DNA of 64,000 bases from Streptomyces rubellomurinus (GCF_000961885.1 NZ_JZKH01000043.1:1-64000), one strand, 5' to 3'. Shown: positions 24,547-33,317, counted from the first letter of the stretch. The notes: generated by a model not told the origin, from the sequence alone. Numbers and translations: made by a program.

Positions 24547-25883
24547 CTGGTGCCCCCGCCGGAAGGCTGGGGCCGGCCGCCGACTGGCGTGCCCGACACG
24601 GCGTGCACGGCCGCCGGGTCGAGGTCGAACAGTTCGCGCAGGGCGTCCGCGTAGGAGGCGCCGCCGGGCTCGGCGGCCAGCTGCTTCACCCGGACGGTCG
24701 GGGCGTGCAGCAGCTTGTCGACGACGCGGCGCACGGTCTGGCCGATCTCGGCGCGGGAGCGCTCGTCCAGGTCGGGCAGCCGGGACTCCAGGCGGCCCAG
24801 CTCGGCGGCCACCACGTCGGAGGCCATCGCCCGCAGCGCGACCACGGTCGGCGCGATCCGGGCGGCGCGCTGGGCGGCGCCGAAGGCGGTCACCTCGTCG
24901 GCGACGATCCGGGTGACCTGATCGACGTCGCCGGCGCCGGGGGTGGCGGCGTGCGCGTGGGACAGGCTCTCCAGGTCGACGAGCAGGGCGCCGTCGAGCT
25001 CGTGCACCGCGTGGTCGACGTCGCGCGGCATGGCGAGGTCGAGCAGGGCGAGCGGCTCGGGGGAGGTCCGCAGGGCGACGGCGGCGGCCACGTCCTCGGC
25101 CTTGACCACCACGCCGGCCGCGCCGGTGCAGGAGATCACCAGGTCGACGTCGGCCAGGGCCTCGGGCACCTTGGCGAGGTCGAGGGTGCGGGCCACGTCC
25201 GGGCCGAGGATCTCCACCAGGCGCTCGGCGCGGGCCGCCGTCCGGTTGGCGATCAGCAGGTCGGTGACACCGGAGCGGACCAGGGTGGCGGCGGCCAGCG
25301 AGCTCATCGAGCCGGCGCCGACCACCAGCGCGCGCTTGCCCGCGATCGGGCCCGCGCCGGCCGCGACCTGCTCCAGGCCGAAGGTGACCAGCGACTGGCC
25401 GGCCTTGTCGATGCCGGTCTCGCTGTGCGCCCGCTTGCCGACCCGCAGCGCCTGCTGGAACAGCTCGTTCAGGCCGCGCCCGGCGGTGTGCTCCTCCTGG
25501 GCCTTGGCCAGGGCGTCGCGCAGCTGGCCGAGGATCTGGCCCTCGCCGACGACCATCGAGTCCAGGCCGCAGGCCACCGAGAACAGGTGGTGGACGGCGC
25601 GGTCCTCGTAGTGCACGTACAGGTGGGAGGTCAGCTCCTCCAGGTCCACCCCGCTGTGGTGGGCCAGCAGCAGCGACAGCTCGGCGACGCCGGCGTGGAA
25701 CTTGTCGACGTCCGCGTACAGCTCGATCCGGTTGCAGGTGTTGAGCAGCGCCGCCTCGGCGACGGTCGCGGTCGAGGCCGCGTCGTGCAGCAGCCGGGTC
25801 GGCACCTCACCGGTGAGCGCGGCGCGCTCCAGCACGCCCACCGGTGCCGTCCGGTGGCTCAGTCCGACGACGAGAAGACTCAT
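24543..25883 (-). CDS. hemA: Glutamyl-tRNA reductase
   Basis: A 446-residue NADPH enzyme reducing glutamyl-tRNA to glutamate 1-semialdehyde, the first committed and usually regulated step of the C5 pathway. The catalytic Cys is Cys50 in ALLNTCNRIELYA; VVGEGQILGQ and the nucleotide-binding VVGAGSMSSLAAATL follow, with the dimerisation domain at the C-terminus (RVVDKLLHAPTVRVKQLA). It begins 25 bases after rex, so it should belong to the Rex-controlled operon. Confidence 0.96.
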   Translation of the reverse strand: MSLLVVGLSHRTAPVGVLERAALTGEVPTRLLHDAASTATVAEAALLNTCNRIELYADVDKFHAGVAELSLLLAHHSGVDLEELTSHLYVHYEDRAVHHLFSVACGLDSMVVGEGQILGQLRDALAKAQEEHTAGRGLNELFQQALRVGKRAHSETGIDKAGQSLVTFGLEQVAAGAGPIAGKRALVVGAGSMSSLAAATLVRSGVTDLLIANRTAARAERLVEILGPDVARTLDLAKVPEALADVDLVISCTGAAGVVVKAEDVAAAVALRTSPEPLALLDLAMPRDVDHAVHELDGALLVDLESLSHAHAATPGAGDVDQVTRIVADEVTAFGAAQRAARIAPTVVALRAMASDVVAAELGRLESRLPDLDERSRAEIGQTVRRVVDKLLHAPTVRVKQLAAEPGGASYADALRELFDLDPAAVHAVSGTPVGGRPQPSGGGTR

Positions 25884-25908
25884 GCCCGCCCCCCACAGGT
25901 GTTCGTGT

Positions 25909-26808
25909 TCATGCGGGCATCACCGCGGAGAGGTCCCCATCGCCGCCCTTGGCGGGCTTGCCCTTGCCCTGCTCGGCCTGGTCCTTGGCCACCGCCTCGG
26001 CGGTGCCGCGGCCCTTGCCGTTGCCGCCGGCCGCGCGGCGCAGCTTGGCGGCGGCCGCCCGGACCGGGCCGGGGGCGCGGTCCAGCACCGACTCGGTGCG
26101 GTCCGGCTCCTCGCCGGCCTTGCGCTGCTCGTGGAAGGCGAGGATCTGCAGCTCGATGGAGAGGTCCACCTTGCGCACGTCCACGCCGTCCGGGACGGTC
26201 AGCACGGTCGGGGCGAAGTTCAGGATGCTGGTGACGCCGGCCTCCACCAGCCGGTCGCAGACCTGCTGGGCGGCGCCGGGCGGGGTGGTGATCACGCCGA
26301 TGGAGACGTGCTGGCTCTCGACGATCGACTCCAGCTCGTCCATGTGCCGCACCGGCAGGCCGGCCGCGGTGGAACCGACCACGTTCGGGTCGGCGTCCAA
26401 CAGGGCGGCGACCCGGAAGCCGCGGGAGGCGAAGCCGCCGTAGTTGGCGAGCGCGTGGCCGAGGTTCCCGATGCCGACGATGACGACCGGCCAGTCCTGG
26501 GTGAGGCCCAGCTCGCGGGAGATCTGGTAGACCAGGTACTCGACGTCGTAGCCGACGCCTCGGGTGCCGTAGGAGCCGAGGTAGGAGAAGTCCTTGCGCA
26601 GCTTGGCCGAGTTCACGCCGGCCGCGGCGGCCAGCTCCTCGGAGGAGACGGTCGGCACCGAGCGCTCGGAGAGCGCGGTGAGCGCCCGCAGGTAGAGGGG
26701 CAGGCGCGCGACGGTCGCCTCCGGGATACCCCGGGCACGCGAGGGTCGGCGCGCGGCACCCTGGTCGGGCGCCTGCGAACTGCTCTGTGGTGATCGGCCG
26801 ATTGCCAC
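25909..26808 (-). CDS. rex: Redox-sensing transcriptional repressor Rex
   Basis: A 299-residue NAD(H)-responsive repressor. The winged-helix domain (about 30-100) includes ARLPLYLRALTALSE and NSAKLRKDFSYLGSYGTRGV; the Rossmann domain begins VVIVGIGNLGHALANYGGF. Rex senses the NADH/NAD+ ratio and, in S. coelicolor, represses cytochrome bd, its own rex-hemACD operon and others. The GTG at 26808 has AGGAG upstream. The last 60 residues are a Lys/Gly/Ala-rich tail beyond the usual Rex length. A Rex operator lies 46 bases upstream of the start. Confidence 0.97.
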   Translation of the reverse strand: MAIGRSPQSSSQAPDQGAARRPSRARGIPEATVARLPLYLRALTALSERSVPTVSSEELAAAAGVNSAKLRKDFSYLGSYGTRGVGYDVEYLVYQISRELGLTQDWPVVIVGIGNLGHALANYGGFASRGFRVAALLDADPNVVGSTAAGLPVRHMDELESIVESQHVSIGVITTPPGAAQQVCDRLVEAGVTSILNFAPTVLTVPDGVDVRKVDLSIELQILAFHEQRKAGEEPDRTESVLDRAPGPVRAAAAKLRRAAGGNGKGRGTAEAVAKDQAEQGKGKPAKGGDGDLSAVMPA

Positions 26809-26854
26809 GGTGCTCCTGTGGGTGAAGCTGGGCTTTGGCAGCCAGGCTATGCGT

Positions 26855-26872
26855 TTGTGAACGTGTGCACAA
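26855..26872. promoter_or_regulatory. Rex operator (ROP)
   Basis: TTGTGAA (26855-26861), CGTG, TGCACAA (26866-26872): one mismatch to the known Rex operator TTGTGAA-N4-TTCACAA. It lies between the exonuclease stop and the rex start, fitting autoregulation of rex-hemACD. Confidence 0.9.
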
Positions 26873-26909
26873 AGATGGTGTCCGATTTGTCCCCGCACAG
26901 TGACACGCA

Positions 26910-27656
26910 TCACGCCGTGGAGCCCATAGCACCGCACTGCGTCAGCACCACCGCCGGGGCCTGGGCACCCGGCAGCCACGGCCCGTACGGCGCCTCCCGG
27001 CGCAGCAGCGGCACGGCCGCCCCGGACGGGCGGGAGCGGGCCCGGCCCAGCCGGGGCCAGGGCACCCCGGCCGCCTCGCGCAGCGGGCCCGCCCAGTCGT
27101 CCGGCGGGCAGGACGGGGCGCCGACGCAGTGCCGCAGCAGTTCCGCCGTCACCCGGGCGTCCCCCAGCGCGGTGTGCGCCGGGTACCAGCCCAGACCCGC
27201 CGCCTCCACGCAGGCCGCCAGGCCGTGGCTGCGGGCCTGCGGCAGGTGGGCGCGGGCCAGCTCCATCGTGCACAGCAGCGGGACGGGCGGCAGCGGCACC
27301 CCGATCCGGGCGAACTCGCGCTCCAGGAAGCCGTGGTCGCAGGTCACGTGGTGGCCCACCAGCACCCGGCCGGCCAGCAGCTCCAGCAGCCGGGGCGCGA
27401 TCTCGCGGAAGCGCGGGGCGCCCTCGACGTCGGCCTGCCGTATCCGGTGCACATGGGTCGGGCCGACCGGGCCGAGCGGGTCCAGCAGGGTGGCGAACTC
27501 CCCCTCGGGGCACAGCCGCTCGTCCAGCAGCACCACCGCGACCTCGACCATCCGGTGCCGCCACGGGCTGCGGCCGGTCGCCTCCACGTCCACCACGGCG
27601 AAACCCCGGCCCGCGGACGGGGCTTCGGGCGGCGCGGGGGTCGGGCGGGGAAGCAT
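26910..27656 (-). CDS. DnaQ-like 3'-5' exonuclease domain protein
   Basis: A 248-residue DEDDh-family exonuclease. The three motifs are visible: FAVVDVEATG (Asp/Glu pair), VGHHVTCDHGFLEREF (second Asp) and HTALGDARVTAELLRH (His-x4-Asp). HRIRQADVEGAP is also typical of DnaQ folds. The C-terminal 60 residues are a Pro/Arg/Ala-rich extension of unknown role. It resembles DNA polymerase III epsilon-like proteins but is stand-alone, so repair or RNA processing are both possible. ATG 27656 follows GAGGAG. Confidence 0.88.
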   Translation of the reverse strand: MLPRPTPAPPEAPSAGRGFAVVDVEATGRSPWRHRMVEVAVVLLDERLCPEGEFATLLDPLGPVGPTHVHRIRQADVEGAPRFREIAPRLLELLAGRVLVGHHVTCDHGFLEREFARIGVPLPPVPLLCTMELARAHLPQARSHGLAACVEAAGLGWYPAHTALGDARVTAELLRHCVGAPSCPPDDWAGPLREAAGVPWPRLGRARSRPSGAAVPLLRREAPYGPWLPGAQAPAVVLTQCGAMGSTA

Positions 27657-27818
27657 GGCGGCACTCCTCGTGTGCTCAGCCCCCCACGGGCGCAAACGCG
27701 TTCGATCGTAAGCCGACCGTGGCGCCCCGAACCAAGCCCGAACGGAGTGTCTTCGGCAACGATTCGGCGAACCGCCCCCGCCGACCGGCGGGGGCGGCGG
27801 CGGCCGTACGGGCTTCCG

Positions 27819-28094
27819 TCAGGCGCCGAGGGCCTTGCGCAGGCGGGCCTCGTCGACCCGCCAGAAGTCGTGCTGGCGGCCGTCGATCAGGGTGACCGGG
27901 ATCTGCTCGCCGTAGCGCCGGAACAGCTCCTCGTCCTGGGTGACGTCCTTCTCCTCGAAGGCCGCGCCCAGCTCGCCGGTCACCCGCAGCAGCACCTCGC
28001 GCGCGTCGTCGCACAGGTGGCAGCCGGGCTTGCCGAGCATCGTCACGGTACGGTCCGCGGGCTTCGGACTCTTGCGTCGCAGCAGTGGGCTCAC
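27819..28094 (-). CDS. Glutaredoxin-family small redox protein
   Basis: A 91-residue thioredoxin-fold protein. TVTMLGKPGCHLCDDAREVL holds the CxxC pair (CHLC), followed by EEKDVTQDEELFRRYGEQIPVTLIDGR with the cis-Pro loop. GTG 28094 (VSPLLRRKSP) is the likely start. Family proteins next to bldN-region genes are conserved in streptomycetes; the reductant is more likely mycoredoxin/mycothiol- or thioredoxin-linked than glutathione. It is divergent from the HAD hydrolase gene. Confidence 0.85.
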   Translation of the reverse strand: MSPLLRRKSPKPADRTVTMLGKPGCHLCDDAREVLLRVTGELGAAFEEKDVTQDEELFRRYGEQIPVTLIDGRQHDFWRVDEARLRKALGA

Positions 28095-28204
28095 CGGGAC
28101 ATTCTGCGCCCCGGAGCCCGGTCGGCCCCCACCCGGGAGCCGTTCACCCCGAGGGCACGCCTTCGTCACGGTCTCCGCCCTCCCGGCTGGCTATGCTCGG
28201 TGAC

Positions 28205-29179
28205 ATGGCCGTGCTCCGAAGGCTCACCCAGGCAAAGCGTTCCAGCAGCGAGCGGAGCGCCCTGGCGGGCGAAGCCGCCGCGGAGGCGGCGGAGGCCGCG
28301 CTGCGGGCCGCTCCGGAGCCCGCCGCCGCCCCCGCCACCGGGAAGACCGGCACCGGCCGCACGCCCAAGGCCCCCGCCGGCAACCACACCCCGGACCGGG
28401 ACGACCCGCACGCCGCCGCCTTCTTCGACTGCGACAACACCATCCTGCGCGGCGCCGCGATCTTCTACCTCGGCGTCGGCCTCTACCGGCACGGCTTCCT
28501 CACCCGCCGCGACATCGCCCGCTTCGCCTGGCAGCAGGCGGTGTTCCGGGTGCACGGCACCGAGGACCCGGACCACATCTCGGACGCCCGCAACACCGCC
28601 CTCGGCATCGTCGCCGGAAAGCGCACCGCCGACCTGGAGGCGATCTGCGAGGAGGTCTTCGAGCACGTCGTCGCCGACAAGATCTGGCCCGGCACCCGCG
28701 CCCTGGTCCAGATGCACCTGGACGCCGGCCAGCGGGTCTGGCTGGTCACCGCGGCCCCGCTGGAGGTGGCCCGGATCATCGCCCGCCGCCTCGGCATGAC
28801 CGGCGCGCTCGGCACCGTCGCCGAGGCCCGGGACGGCCACTACACCGGCCGGCTGGTCGGCGACCTGCTGCACGGCCCGGCCAAGGCGGCCGCGGTCGGC
28901 GCGCTCGCCCGGCGCGAACGCCTCGACCTCGACCGCTGCGCCGCGTACAGCGACTCGGCCAACGACATCCCGATGCTCTCGCTGGTCGGCCACCCGTACG
29001 TGGTGAACCCGGACGGCGCGCTGCGCCGGCACGCGCGGGCCCAGGGCTGGCGGGTGCGGGACTTCCGCACCGGGCGCAAGGCGGCCCGGGTCGGGCTGCC
29101 GGCGGCGGCCGCGCTCGGGGTGCTCGCCGGGGCGACGGCGGCCGCGGTCGCGCTGCAGCGCCGGCACCGCCGCGCCTGA
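28205..29179 (+). CDS. HAD-IB family hydrolase (SerB-like)
   Basis: A 324-residue protein. Residues 1-60 are a variable Ala/Pro-rich segment. The HAD domain starts AAFFDCDNTILRGAA (catalytic Asp pair: DCDNT), with WLVTAAPLEVARIIARRLG (motif II Thr), KAAAVGALARRE (motif III Lys) and AYSDSANDIPMLSLVGHPY (motif IV acidic residues). The C-terminus carries a predicted membrane helix (VGLPAAAALGVLAGATAAAVAL), so it may be anchored facing the cytoplasm. Substrate is unknown. ATG 28205 is used; ATG 28193 adds four residues. It lies upstream of bldN on the same strand. Confidence 0.87.
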   Translation: MAVLRRLTQAKRSSSERSALAGEAAAEAAEAALRAAPEPAAAPATGKTGTGRTPKAPAGNHTPDRDDPHAAAFFDCDNTILRGAAIFYLGVGLYRHGFLTRRDIARFAWQQAVFRVHGTEDPDHISDARNTALGIVAGKRTADLEAICEEVFEHVVADKIWPGTRALVQMHLDAGQRVWLVTAAPLEVARIIARRLGMTGALGTVAEARDGHYTGRLVGDLLHGPAKAAAVGALARRERLDLDRCAAYSDSANDIPMLSLVGHPYVVNPDGALRRHARAQGWRVRDFRTGRKAARVGLPAAAALGVLAGATAAAVALQRRHRRA

Positions 29180-29225
29180 ACCCCCGCCACGCCTGAGCTC
29201 CCGCCACGCCCGAACTCCCGCCGCG
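29175..29225. repeat. Three 17-bp tandem repeats over the HAD hydrolase stop codon
   Basis: Copies at 29175-29191, 29192-29208 and 29209-29225, consensus CCTGAACTCCCGCCACG with one to three differences each. The first contains the gene's TGA stop; the second repeats TGA. Confidence 0.85.
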
Positions 29226-29738
29226 GGGGCGGCGACCCGCTCCGGCCGCCGTTCACCCACCGTTCCCCCGACGCTTCCCCGCCGCTCCCCCTGGCGGGTG
29301 ATTCCGACGTCAACCGGGGCCTCGATCCGCCCCCTCGTACGGGCGAACTCCCGCTCCCACCAGGCATTTCCCGCCGCGCTGTGCGAACCTGACGTCCGGT
29401 GACCGGATCTGATCGTTCGTCGAGCCGGGAAAGTCGGGGATTGCCGACCGCCGAGGCTGGGAAACCGCCCGCCACGCCCTCGAATTGGTCACCCTGGGCG
29501 CCCATTCGGTCACGTTGAGCCGGATGAAGGCTGACATCTCCGGTCAGTGTCGGCCGAATATGCACATCAAACGGATCTCAAACGACCACTTCGACCACAC
29601 GGTGTAGCTGTCATTGCACAAAGCGTTATTCTCTCCTGGATGCACGTCACCCACCCGCCCCGCTCGAACGGGCGGCACGCGGCGTGCTCTCCGCGCAGGC
29701 GGAGGTGATCCGTCCACAGTTCTGCCTCTGGGAGTCCC
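29180..29738. other. Intergenic region upstream of bldN
   Basis: 559 bp without a supported gene. After the 17-bp repeats the sequence becomes clearly less GC-rich between about 29500 and 29640, the likely bldN promoter and leader. In studied streptomycetes bldN is repressed by BldD; two TCAC-containing half-site-like sequences occur (near 29486 and 29509) but no convincing full BldD box could be assigned by eye. Confidence 0.5.
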
Positions 29739-30629
29739 GTGTACCCACCCGTCCGGAACGACGCGCCTGCACCCTCCCGCCCGTCGTCCGTGCCCCTGCG
29801 CCCCCGCACCGGCCTCCGCGCCCGCCCGGCCGAGCGGCAGATCGCCACCGGCCTGGACCTGCTGCGCAACCTGCTGCGCAGCCAGCTCGCCGCCGCCACG
29901 CCCCAACTCGTGCCCGCCGGGGCGCCGTTCGGCCAGCCGTACGGCCCCGAGCACGGCCCCGGAACGCTGCTGCGCACCACCGCGGCCGGCTCGACCGGCA
30001 CCGGCTCGCGCGGCCGCACCGGCACCACCGGCATCGGCCGCAGCCGCTCCCGCACGGCGCCCAGCCCCGGCTACGAGACCGAGCACAACCCGATCATGGA
30101 GCTGGTCGAGCGCGCCCAGAACGGCGAGAGCGAGGCCTTCGGCCGGCTCTACGACCACTACGCGGACACCGTCTACCGGTACATCTACTACCGGGTCGGC
30201 AGCCGGGCCACCGCCGAGGACCTCACCAGCGAGACCTTCCTGCGCGCGCTGCGCCGGATCGGCACCTTCACCTGGCAGGGCCGGGACTTCGGCGCCTGGC
30301 TGGTCACCATCGCCCGCAACCTCGTCGCCGACCACTTCAAGTCCAGCCGCTTCCGGCTGGAGGTCACCACCGGCGAGATGCTCGACTCCAACGAGTGCGA
30401 GCGCAGCCCCGAGGACTCGGTGCTGGAGTCGCTCTCCAACGCCGCCCTGCTGGACGCGGTGCGCCGGCTCAACCCGCAGCAGCAGGAGTGCGTCACCCTC
30501 CGCTTCCTGCAAGGGCTTTCGGTGGCCGAGACGGCGCGGATCATGGGCAAGAACGAGGGTGCCATCAAGACCCTCCAGTACCGCGCCGTGCGCACCCTGG
30601 CCCGCCTGCTGCCGCCCGACGCGCGGTGA
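29739..30629 (+). CDS. bldN: ECF-type RNA polymerase sigma factor BldN
   Basis: A 296-residue sigma factor. Region 2 is FGRLYDHYADTVYRYIYYRV through TSETFLRALRRIGTFTWQGR; region 4 is LNPQQQECVTLRFLQGLSVA then NEGAIKTLQYRAVRTLARLL. These blocks are those of BldN (SCO3323), which drives aerial mycelium formation and chaplin, rodlin and bldM transcription. The first ~115 residues are a basic, Pro/Gly/Thr-rich extension corresponding to the pro-sequence known to be removed in S. coelicolor; here it has GTG start VYPPVRNDAPAP and the sequence differs, as expected for this variable part. rsbN follows downstream. Confidence 0.96.
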   Translation: MYPPVRNDAPAPSRPSSVPLRPRTGLRARPAERQIATGLDLLRNLLRSQLAAATPQLVPAGAPFGQPYGPEHGPGTLLRTTAAGSTGTGSRGRTGTTGIGRSRSRTAPSPGYETEHNPIMELVERAQNGESEAFGRLYDHYADTVYRYIYYRVGSRATAEDLTSETFLRALRRIGTFTWQGRDFGAWLVTIARNLVADHFKSSRFRLEVTTGEMLDSNECERSPEDSVLESLSNAALLDAVRRLNPQQQECVTLRFLQGLSVAETARIMGKNEGAIKTLQYRAVRTLARLLPPDAR

Positions 30630-30899
30630 GGCCGCGGTGCCCGAAGGCGCGATAGCCGCGCGGGGAGCGGGCCGGTCGTCACCATCCGTGCCCGATCGAC
30701 ACGTCCGGGTGAACGGTCGATCCGATGATCAGCCACGCGTAACCGACCGCCCGTACCGCTCGTTGGCCAGCGTGCAAGTCTCCACCAGGCGTACGGTCAA
30801 GCCGAATTGCGACCTGTCACCCGATGGAGTGGCTTTGGCCAGCCGAGGCAACCGTCCGGCAGGCCGGGGTGTCGACAACGACGAAGGGAGGTGTGGCCC

Positions 30900-32213
30900 G
30901 TGACGGCAAACGTGCTGGAGCACCGACGGGCGAAGGCCTTCGCCGAGGCGCTGGAGGCCCACCAGACGGAGCAACGCCACGCGGACGGCACCGGCTCGGC
31001 CGACACCGCCGCCACCGGCGCCGGCTCGACCGCGGTGGCCGAACTGGTCTCAGTGGCCGACGCGCTGGGAGCGCTGCCCGGGCCGGAGCTGGACCGCGAG
31101 GTCCGCACGGTCCAACGCGCCCAGCTGATGGCCGCGTTCGAGCAGGCCTTCGCCGGCGGACCGGGCGCCACGGTGCCCCGCCAGCGGCGCCACCGGGCGA
31201 TCCGCACCGCGCCGCGCGGCCGTTGGAGCCGCCGGTTCGCGATCGGCGGACTGGTCGCCGGACTCGCCGTGGGCAGCCTGGCCGGCGCCGCCGCCGCCAG
31301 CTCCAACGCCCTCCCGGGGGACACGCTCTACGGCATGAAGCGCGGACTGGAGGGGCTCCGGCTCGACCTCGCGGACTCCGACTCCGAGCGCGGGCAGCTG
31401 CTGCTCGACAACGCCGCCACCCGGCTCGGCGAGGCCAGGACGCTGGTCGGCCGCACCGATCCGGCCGGCGCGCTCAGCCCGGGCACCGTCGACCGGGTCC
31501 GCCGCGCCCTGGACGACATGCACGCCGACGCCCTCAAGGGCCGCGAGCTGCTGCGCTCGGTCTACCGCAGCAACGGCTCGCTCGACCCGATGCGCGCGCT
31601 GGCCGGCTTCGCCCAGGACGAGGACGGCAGCTGGACCGAGCTGGAGGGCAAGCTGCCCGTCCAACTCACCCAGCAGGCCCACCTGGTGAACCAGCTCTTC
31701 GACGACATAAGCGAGGACGTCGCGCCCCTGCGCCTGGCCCAGCCCGCCGCGAAGAGCGGCGCACCGGCCGGCACCGGAGCGGGCGGCGGACAGTCCGGCC
31801 AGGCCACCGACAGTGCCCCCGGCGACACCCCGGCGGGCGGCACCGGCACCGCGCCCGGCGCCGACCAGCCCCAGGGCGGCAGCACCGGCACGGGCGGGGC
31901 GGCTCGCCCCGGCGACACCGACCGCAGCCCGGCCGGCTCCGGCCTCGTCCTGCCCGGCACCGGCGCCAAGGGCGGCGGCCTGCCGAGCGCCGTGCCCAGC
32001 AACGGCGCGGACGCCGTCAACGGCCTGGTCGGCGACCTCACCGGCGGGCTCACCGCCGCCAAGCCCTCGCCGAGCGCCGACGCCGCCCCGCCGCAGGCCC
32101 CGCAGGCCCCCGGCACGCCCAGCGCGGCGGGCGGCGCCCCGCAGCAGGGCGTCGACGTGCCGCCGCTGATCCCGGGGCTGCTGCCCGGGCTGCGCATCCT
32201 CGGCGGCAGCTGA
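30900..32213 (+). CDS. rsbN: Anti-sigma factor RsbN (BldN-specific), DUF5667-type
   Basis: A 437-residue single-pass membrane protein. The cytoplasmic part (1-111) begins VTANVLEHRRAKAFAEALEA and carries VAELVSVADALGALPGPELD, the BldN-binding region in S. venezuelae RsbN. A membrane helix follows (about 112-133, FAIGGLVAGLAVGSLAGAAA), then a DUF5667-like helical extracellular domain (LPGDTLYGMKRGLEGLRLDL, RLGEARTLV). Residues from about 285 are a Gly/Pro/Thr/Ala-rich low-complexity tail. GTG 30900 follows AAGGGAGG. Position directly behind bldN matches other streptomycetes; the 270-bp gap may hold its own promoter. Confidence 0.93.
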   Translation: MTANVLEHRRAKAFAEALEAHQTEQRHADGTGSADTAATGAGSTAVAELVSVADALGALPGPELDREVRTVQRAQLMAAFEQAFAGGPGATVPRQRRHRAIRTAPRGRWSRRFAIGGLVAGLAVGSLAGAAAASSNALPGDTLYGMKRGLEGLRLDLADSDSERGQLLLDNAATRLGEARTLVGRTDPAGALSPGTVDRVRRALDDMHADALKGRELLRSVYRSNGSLDPMRALAGFAQDEDGSWTELEGKLPVQLTQQAHLVNQLFDDISEDVAPLRLAQPAAKSGAPAGTGAGGGQSGQATDSAPGDTPAGGTGTAPGADQPQGGSTGTGGAARPGDTDRSPAGSGLVLPGTGAKGGGLPSAVPSNGADAVNGLVGDLTGGLTAAKPSPSADAAPPQAPQAPGTPSAAGGAPQQGVDVPPLIPGLLPGLRILGGS

Positions 32214-32220
32214 GCGACAC

Positions 32221-32264
32221 CTCGCGGGGCCCCGGCGGAGCTGGTTCCGCCGGGGCCCCGCGAG
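32221..32264. terminator. Strong bidirectional hairpin after rsbN
   Basis: Perfect 19-bp stem (arms 32221-32239 and 32246-32264) with a 6-base loop, between convergent rsbN and acyltransferase genes. Confidence 0.92.
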
Positions 32265-32270
32265 GTTCCC

Positions 32271-32315
32271 GATCAGAGGAACACCGATCAGAAGAGCGCC
32301 GATCAGAAGAACACC
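32271..32315. repeat. Three 15-bp tandem repeats over the acyltransferase stop codon
   Basis: Copies 32271-32285, 32286-32300 and 32301-32315, consensus GATCAGAAGAACACC. The minus-strand stop (32305-32303) lies in the third copy; each copy repeats a TGA on that strand. Confidence 0.88.
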
Positions 32316-33310
32316 GAACGCCGCTGCACCAGCAGCTCGTAGAGGGTGCGCTGGATGGTCTCCCGGACCTCGTCGGCCAGGTCGAAGACCAGCATCGGAT
32401 CGTCCGCCGCCTCCGCCGGGTAGCCGTCGGTGGCGATCGGTTCGCCGAACCGGATCGTCCACTTGGTCGGCAGCGGCAGCACCCCGAGCGGCCCCAGCCA
32501 CGGGAAGGTCGGCGTGATCGGCACGTACGGCAGGCCCAGCAGCCGGGCCAACGTCTTCACGTTCCCGATCATCGGGTACGTCTCCTCCGCCCCGACGATC
32601 GAGCAGGGCACGATCGGCACCTTCGCCCGCAGCGCCGAGGAGACGAAGCCGCCGCGCCCGAAGCGCTGCAGCTTGTAGCGCTCGGCGAAGGGCTTGCCGA
32701 TGCCCTTGAAGCCCTCCGGCCAGACCCCGACGATCTCACCGCGCTCCAGCAGCGCCTGGGCGTCCTCGTTGCACGCCAGGGTGTGGCCGGCCTTGCGGGC
32801 CAGCTCGTTGACCCCCGGCAGCACGAAGACCAGGTCGGCGGCGAGCATCCGCAGGTGCCGGCGGTGCGGGTGGTGGTCGTGGATGACCACCTGGGTCATC
32901 AGGGCGTCCAGCGGGAGCGTGCCGGAGTGGTTGGCGACGATCAGCGCGCCGCCCTCGGCCGGGATGTTCTCGACGCCCTGGACGTCGATCCGGAAGTACT
33001 TCTCGGCCAGCGGGCGCAGCAACGAGAGCAGCACCTCCTCGGTCAGCTCCCGGTCGAAGCCGAACTCGTCGACCTCGTAGTCGCCGGTGAGCCGGCGGCG
33101 CAGGAACGCCAGCCGCTCGGTGGCCCGGCCCTCCCAGCCCTTGCCGAACAGCTTGGTGGCCGCCGGGCCGAGCTGCCCGGACAGCGCCCCGCCGACCGCC
33201 CCGGCGAGCCGGTCGGGCAGCGTGGGGCCGTCCGGCTCGTTCCAGCTCGGCGCGGACTCGATCGGGATGACCTTGGCCTCGCCCGGCGCGTTCTCGGCGG
33301 CGGCACTCAT
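32303..33310 (-). CDS. Lysophospholipid acyltransferase family protein
   Basis: A 335-residue PlsC-like acyltransferase. ALIVANHSGTLPLDALM is the catalytic HxxxxxxD-type block (variant of NHxxxxD), and VGVWPEGFKGIGKPF the acyl-acceptor binding EGF/EGT block; PIVPCSIVGAEETYP follows. No clear membrane helix, so probably peripheral. The family transfers acyl chains from ACP or CoA to lysophosphatidate or related acceptors; the exact substrate is not evident. ATG 33310 lies 7 bases after the epimerase stop, so the two genes are cotranscribed, as in S. coelicolor near bldN. Confidence 0.88.
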   Translation of the reverse strand: MSAAAENAPGEAKVIPIESAPSWNEPDGPTLPDRLAGAVGGALSGQLGPAATKLFGKGWEGRATERLAFLRRRLTGDYEVDEFGFDRELTEEVLLSLLRPLAEKYFRIDVQGVENIPAEGGALIVANHSGTLPLDALMTQVVIHDHHPHRRHLRMLAADLVFVLPGVNELARKAGHTLACNEDAQALLERGEIVGVWPEGFKGIGKPFAERYKLQRFGRGGFVSSALRAKVPIVPCSIVGAEETYPMIGNVKTLARLLGLPYVPITPTFPWLGPLGVLPLPTKWTIRFGEPIATDGYPAEAADDPMLVFDLADEVRETIQRTLYELLVQRRSVFF

Positions 33311-33317
33311 CGCGGGT

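Noticed and set aside
29480..29520. BldD box upstream of bldN
   Set aside because: Two TCAC-containing half-sites are present but do not form a convincing palindrome at the right spacing, so no site was annotated.
32271..32315. Attachment-site-like direct repeats
   Set aside because: The three 15-bp copies are directly adjacent, with nothing between them; this is simple tandem duplication.
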